Assembly (NCBI GenBank): GCA_033064195.1
Contig: JARBJD010000270.1
Location: 39,769 to 103,768, forward strand
DNA from: Blattamonas nauphoetae
Taxonomy: Eukaryota; Preaxostyla; Oxymonadida
DNA: 64,000 nucleotides
Direction of reading: 5' to 3'
The notes beneath the pieces are model-generated. The model worked only from the letters and a program-made list of their open reading frames with translations, did not search any database and had not been told where the DNA came from. A program made the translations under genes and the position numbers. Shown here one piece after another: positions 59,101-64,000 of this stretch (its first letter is position 1; every line of letters begins with the position of its first letter).

Positions 59101-61818
59101 CACCACAGCAGTGATTGTCAAGAAAGGTCTGGCTCAGATCAGCTCGACATCGCTGACAGTCGATTCGGACTCGCAGATGACCGTCGTGTTCAATGCTGGG
59201 CTCTCGGAGACTGCGACTGTGTTGGAATATGAAGGTGAATATGAAATTCAGACCGTGTCTGGCTTGTCTGAATCGTTCATCAATGTTGGAGTGAAGTTTA
59301 CCGTCCCTTCAGCCCCGCTTCTCCTCTCCGCTTCGCCAGAACTGGACACGCGTCAAAACACCCACTTCAAGGTGCTCCTGACTGGAAAGAACTTGATGTC
59401 AGGAACAGTTTGGAAGATGAAACTAACTGATCGAGACGAGGAGATCACAGTTGAAATCACAACAGCCTACAAAGGTTCATCGGGATGGGTGAAAGCAGGA
59501 GGATCGAATGAGATCGAGTTCGACAAAACGTACACCATTGCATCTCTCATCAAATCAAACGATGCTTCTGAACACATTGTGTGCAATGATGTGTCGTTCA
59601 CCACTCCTGTTGGACCGACTCTGACCGACATTGCAGCAGATCTGGACTCGACCGATCCGAATAGTGCGATTCTGACGTTGACAGCGGAAAGAACTGCCGC
59701 CGGTGACCTCACTCTGGGTGTGTTTGACACAGCTGATCTTCAGGAAACAGCACTTTCGGTCGGGGTTGTCTCCTTCAGCGTATCAACCACAACAATCACG
59801 ACCACTCTGTCTGTCGTTGTTCATCCATCTGGACTGTTGGCATATGGAAAGACATACAAAGTGAAGACACTCTCTTCATCATCAATCTCTTTCGCCTGTT
59901 CGTCTGTCTCATTTCAAATACCTGCTGCGCCAGCTCGACTGACCAAGGCCTCCGCGACTCTTGTTGAAACAGCCAAAACTTCAGTTCAAGTTTCGATGGA
60001 GGGCCAACAACTCCCAGCTGGAAAAGCCTTCTCGATTATTGTGAAAGAGATGGAAGGAGGTGTAGTGAAGCCAGATGCGATACCGATCACACTGTCAGGA
60101 ACGATTGGAGGATCGATTGGACTTGTGACGTCATGTTCTGTGTCAGTTGAGATCTATGGAAAGACAGACACAGTTGAATATGGGAAGAAGTATCAGATTG
60201 TGTCGCTGACAGCTGATGGTAAGACTGGAGTTGCAGACTCGACTGCTTCCTTCATTGTGCCCGTGTCCCCGTGCCGAATTGAAGGGACTGGAACACGATT
60301 GTTGAATGGAGGAAAGACGGAAGTGTCAATTGAGGTGATTGGGGTGAGTTTGTCGTCATCGATCACAGCAGTGACTGTTAAACGAGGATCGACTGTGATC
60401 ATCTCGAAATCAGTGTCGTTCTCCTCGTCGACTCAGATCTTTGTCACATTTGGAACAGGCGTCACAGAAAGCACATCATCACTCGCATTTGACGGAGAAT
60501 ACGAACTGCACGGGATCTCTGGCTTGTCTGAATCGTTCATCAATGTTGGAGTGAGCTTCACTGTGCCATCGCCTCCGATCATCCTTTCGGCCTCGACGGA
60601 ACTGGACACAAATCGGAACACCCACTTCAAGGTGCTCCTGACTGGAAAGGAATTCATCTCAGGAACAGTTTGGAAGATGAAACTGACAGGTCGAAACGAG
60701 GAGATCCCAGTTGAAATCACATCAGCCACAAATGGGGAGTCGGGATGGATGAAAGCGGGAGGACCGAACGAGATCGAGTTCGGCAAAGCATACACCATCG
60801 CTTCTCTCACGAAATCTTCCGACACTTCTGAGCACATTGTGTGCAATGACGTGTCGTTCACCACTCCTGCTGGTCCGACACTGACTGGCGTTTCAGCGGA
60901 TCTGGATCCATCGAACCTGAACGACGCGATTCTCACTCTGTCCGCAGAACGAACAGCGGTGGGTGATCTCACACTGATCGTCTTTGATGCATCAGATACT
61001 TCGGAGAAGTCTTTCACACTCGGAACTGCCTCGTTCACGACGTCGACAGATCAAGTCTCGTCAACCATCACAGTCGTTGTTCATCAATCAGGAAAGCTGG
61101 CATATGGAAAGACATACAAAGTGAAGACACTCTCTTCATCATCAATCTCTTTCGCCTGTTCGTCTGTCTCATTTCAAATACCTGCTGCGCCAGCTCGACT
61201 GACCAAGGCCTCCGCGACTCTTGTTGAAACAGCCAAAACTTCAGTTCAAGTTTCGATGGAGGGCCAACAACTCCCAGCTGGAAAAGCCTTCTCGATTATT
61301 GTGAAAGAGATGGAGGGAGATGTTGTGATTCCAGATGCGACACCGATCACATTTTCAGGACCGATTGGAGGATCGAGTGGACTTGTGACACGTGTTCTGC
61401 GTCAGTTGAGATCTATGGAAAAACAGGGACAGTTGAATATGGGAAGAAGTATCAGATTGTGTCGCTGACAGCTGATGGTAAGACTGGCGTTGCCGATCCA
61501 ACTGCTTCCTTCATTGTGCCAGTGTCACCGTGCCGAGTTGAAGGGACCGGAACGCGATTGTTGAATGGAAGAAAGACGGAAGTCAGTGTCGTCGTCACTG
61601 GAGTCTCGTTCTCGTCATCCATCGCTGAAGTGACAGTTAAACGAGACTCGACTCTGATCAACTCGAAATCGGTGAAATTCATATCGCCAACACAAATTGA
61701 CGTCAAGTTCGGAACAGGCGTCACAGAAAGCACATCCTCACTCGCATTCGAAGCGGAGTATGAAATACCGTCGTTGAACAAGCCGTCCAGTTGGACAACC
61801 CGTCCACATTTGGTATGA
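56186..61818 (+). pseudogene. Giant secreted beta-helix/Ig-like protein with 1.26-kb internal repeats, frameshifted and 3'-truncated
   Basis: The ATG at 56186 starts a signal peptide (MILTFHFILFGISLPSAA). The beta-helix region runs to about 57900, then Ig-like repeats to the end. The first frame ends at 61468 because one base is missing near 61390, where the repeat unit GLVTSCSASVEI becomes GLVTRVLRQL. The next frame continues the repeats to 61818. After about 61760 the sequence departs from the repeat pattern (EYEIPSLNKPSSW) and no Cys-rich module, kinase or anchor follows. The 3' end therefore looks cut off by a rearrangement. Distantly related to the other surface proteins in the window. 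Confidence 0.82.
58340..61790 (+). repeat. Tandem intragenic repeat, period about 1,260 bp
   Basis: Units begin GPALTSVSAKLNPSNLN (about 58350), GPTLTDIAADLDSTDPN (about 59616) and GPTLTGVSADLDPSNLN (about 60876); the third is incomplete. Each holds about four beta-sandwich domains (420 codons). Units 2 and 3 are identical for about 216 bp (59839-60054 against 61099-61314), while their flanks differ by 10-20 percent. Confidence 0.88.
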
Positions 61819-61929
61819 AGTCAAACTTTCGTCTCATTTTTCTCTTCATATACTTCTCTTTTCCCATATTTCCATTTCATTACTGTTTCATTCACTTATT
61901 TCAACAAATTTTTTGGTGAATTGAATTTT

Positions 61930-62256
61930 TTAATCTCTTCTTGATCTTGTTCTCATTGATCTCCCCTCAAGTCTTTTCTCAGTCAACTGCATAGAACGAG
62001 TCTGGATCTCTGACTTCTTTGTTGACAGTTTCATTGCAGGTTGCGCTTTTCGTTTCTCGTCATGTTTCCGTTTTGGCTTTCTCTTTTCTCTCTGTTTGAC
62101 AGTGGACTTCCGGAGGATGATCTTCTTTGGTTTGAACTGTCTTGCTTTCTTCCTTTCTTCTTTTTCTTTTTGAATTGCCTCCTTCTTCATCATTTTCTCA
62201 ATCATCTCTTTTGTACTCAGAAGAATTCCAGGTCTCACCACTTTTTCTACAGCCAC
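61930..62256 (-). pseudogene. Lys/Arg-rich C-terminal fragment without a start codon
   Basis: A frame of more than 100 codons on the minus strand reads a basic, helical sequence (MIEKMMKKEAIQKEKEERKK, then KPKKIILRKSTVKQREKRKP). It extends upstream a few codons (IDDESFVAVEKVV) to a TAG without any in-frame ATG; immediately upstream is a minisatellite. It looks like the last exon of a basic, possibly nuclear protein whose 5' part is lost or lies in an unrecognised exon. Low-complexity chance coding is also possible. Confidence 0.35.
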
Positions 62257-62299
62257 AAAAGATTCATCATCAATACAGCTCGACTAGTTCTGAATTGCA

Positions 62300-62440
62300 T
62301 TTTAATTATTCAGAAATGAACATAATTGTTCAGAAATGTATTTTGATTGTTCAGAAATGAACATGATTGTTCAGAAATGAATATTAATTTTTCAGAAATG
62401 AACATGAATTATTCGTAAATGAACAGTGATTTTTCTGAAA
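62300..62440. repeat. Short AT-rich minisatellite (about 21-23 bp unit)
   Basis: At least five tandem variants of ATTGTTCAGAAATGAACAT occur. Point changes and small length changes between units indicate an old array. Confidence 0.75.
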
Positions 62441-62869
62441 TGGGTTAATATTTTTGACATCATAGAAAAGTTCGAGCCTACATCGAAACCAACCGTCGCC
62501 ATTCTTTTTTCAACTTTTCCTGTCTCTCTCCAACTACTCTTGTCACACCTCAAATAGCTGCTAATAAGTGTTTTTTTTCAAAATCTTCCCGCCAGAAATC
62601 TAATCAGACTGAGTAAAAAACAATTGACGGGATGATCTTATGACGGTTGGCGATGTTCTCTCAACTATCGTCCTCACGACACTCGTTTTGTTGTTTGTGA
62701 GAAAGTTTTGATGCTGAGAGGAAACGAGAAGGAAATAATCAAGATTGAATTAAGATTGTTAGTGATTAAGAGATTTGAAAGTGACTTCAAGAATGAGGAA
62801 TGAAAAATGACTTTGGAGTGTTGTGAAGGAGATTTGTGGTTAGATAAGGGACAAAGGTGATGGATGGAG

Positions 62870-64000
62870 GACAAGGGAAGAAAAAGGAAGTGCTTGGTGG
62901 CGATGGGGAGCGAAGACGAGTGTTTGGTGGCGATGGAGAGCGAAGTGGAGTGTTTGGTGGCGATGGAGAGCGAAGTGGAGTGTTTGGTGGCGATGGGGAG
63001 CGAAGTGGAGTGTTTGGTGGCGATGGAGAGCGAAGTGGAGTGTTTGGTGGCGATGGGGAGCGAAGAGGAGTGTTTGGTGGCGATGGAGAGCGAAGAGGAG
63101 TGTTTGGTGGCGATGGGGCGAAGTGGAGTGTTTGGTGGCGATGGAGAGCGAAGAGGAGTGTTTGGTGGCGATGGGGAGCGAAGAGGAGTGTTTGGTGGCG
63201 ATGGGGAGCGAAGTGGAGTGTTTGGTGGCGATGGGGAGCGAAGTGGAGTGTTTGGTGGCGATGGAGAGCGAAGTGGAGTGTTTGGTGGCGATGGGGAGCG
63301 AAGTGGAGTGTTTGGTGGCGATGAGCGAAGTGGAGTGTTTGGTGGCGATGGAGAGCGAAGTGGAGTGTTTGGTGGCGATGGGGAGCGAAGTGGAGTGTTT
63401 GGTGGCGATGGAGAGCGAAGTGGAGTGTTTGGTGGCGATGGGGAGCGAAGTGGAGTGTTTGGTGGCGATGGAGAGCGAAGTGGAGTGTTTGGTGGCGATG
63501 GGGAGCGAAGTGGAGTGTTTGGTGGCGATGGAGGCGAAGTGGAGTGGCGATGGGGAGCGAAGTGGAGTGTTTGGTGGCGATGGAGAGCGAAGTGGAGTGT
63601 TTGGTGGCGATGGAGATCAAAGTGGAGTGTTTGGTGGCGATGGGGGCGAAGAGGAGTGTTTGGTGGCGATGGGGAGCGAGGAGTGTTTGGTGGCGATGGA
63701 GGCGAAGAGGAGTGTTTGGTGGCGATGGGGAGCGAAGTGGAGTGTTTGGTGGCGATGGGGGCAAGTGGAGTGTTTGGTGGCGATGGGGAGCGAAGTGGAG
63801 TGTTTGGTGGCGATGGAGATCAAAGTGAGTGTTTGGTGGCGATGGGAGCGAAGACGAGTGCTTGGTGGCGATGGAGAGCGAAGTGGAGTGTTTGGTGGCG
63901 ATGGGAGCGAAGTGGAGTGTTTGGTGGCGATGGGGGGAGCGAAGTGGAGTGTGTTTGGTGGCGATGGGGGCGAAATGGAGTGTTTGGTGGCGATGGGGCG
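62870..64000. repeat. 30-bp minisatellite array running off the window edge
   Basis: The unit is GTGGAGTGTTTGGTGGCGAT followed by GGRGAGCGAA, repeated about 37 times. Units with GATGGGGAG and GATGGAGAG often alternate, giving a partial 60-bp higher-order period. Short indels (GGGGCGAAG, GGGAGCGAG) become more common after about 63530. Both strands are open for long stretches because the unit is a multiple of three, but the peptides (GGDGERSGVF or PPNTPLRSPS) are simple repeats. It extends beyond base 64000. Confidence 0.93.

Noticed and set aside
62870-64000. CRISPR array or a real repetitive protein
   Set aside because: Units are contiguous 30-bp repeats without unique spacers, and long frames exist on both strands merely because the period is divisible by three.
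1-64000. tRNA, rRNA or other structured RNA genes
   Set aside because: No tRNA-like cloverleaf with a GGTTCRA-type arm or rRNA-like conserved stretch was recognised by eye; a covariance-model search would be needed to exclude them.

Overview
The window is protist nuclear DNA. Genes lie on both strands, and several carry very short spliceosomal introns of roughly 31-140 nt, most with a GTTTG-type donor and a CAG acceptor. Reading frames use the standard code: two surface-protein frames of about 1,650 and 1,730 codons have no internal stop. The main gene family is very large secreted proteins with a signal peptide, a right-handed parallel beta-helix, long chains of Ig/fibronectin-like beta-sandwich repeats and a Cys-rich C-terminal module; one member ends in a kinase-like C-lobe. 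Together with many alpha-solenoid proteins this suggests an oxymonad (Preaxostyla) close to Blattamonas. That placement is inference, not a database match.

Layout. 1-1086: edge-truncated helical gene (-). 1449-6697: a 355-codon helical gene (-) split by two transposable elements. 6890-10026: multi-exon ARM/coiled-coil/SPRY-like gene (+), split by a fold-back element. 10198-17568: duplicated block of a small divergent gene plus a giant beta-helix gene (frameshifted; an hAT-like element sits in its promoter region). 17706-24273: Derlin relic, then a decayed beta-helix/pseudokinase gene carrying a MITE. 24796-26354: solenoid gene (-). 26536-32103: the better-preserved second copy of the small-gene/giant-gene block. 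32426-33503: solenoid gene of the same family as 1449-6697. 34919-43107: inverted duplication whose arms each hold a spliced Derlin gene, around a spacer with an OB-fold-like gene and a C2H2 zinc-finger gene. 42742-50633: decayed surface-protein genes (-), one split by another element. 50912-55813: two solenoid genes. 56186-61818: surface protein with 1.26 kb internal repeats, truncated at its 3' end. 62300-64000: minisatellites running to the window edge.

The most notable signal is six elements with inverted termini and clean target-site duplications (8 bp in four, 3 bp in two). Five of them sit inside coding exons, and in every case deleting the element plus one target-site copy restores one continuous reading frame. 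Two of the host genes (1449-6697 and 6890-10026) are otherwise undamaged although they are cut by 0.9-2.7 kb insertions. Two elements also carry partly decayed, intron-containing gene fragments. Either these are very young insertions, or the elements are removed precisely before expression; both can be tested.

The rest of the story is mosaic evolution. The surface-protein genes exchange C-terminal modules, paralogs decay by single-base changes in homopolymers and by nonsense mutations, and a Derlin gene or relic follows the C-terminal module at three loci.
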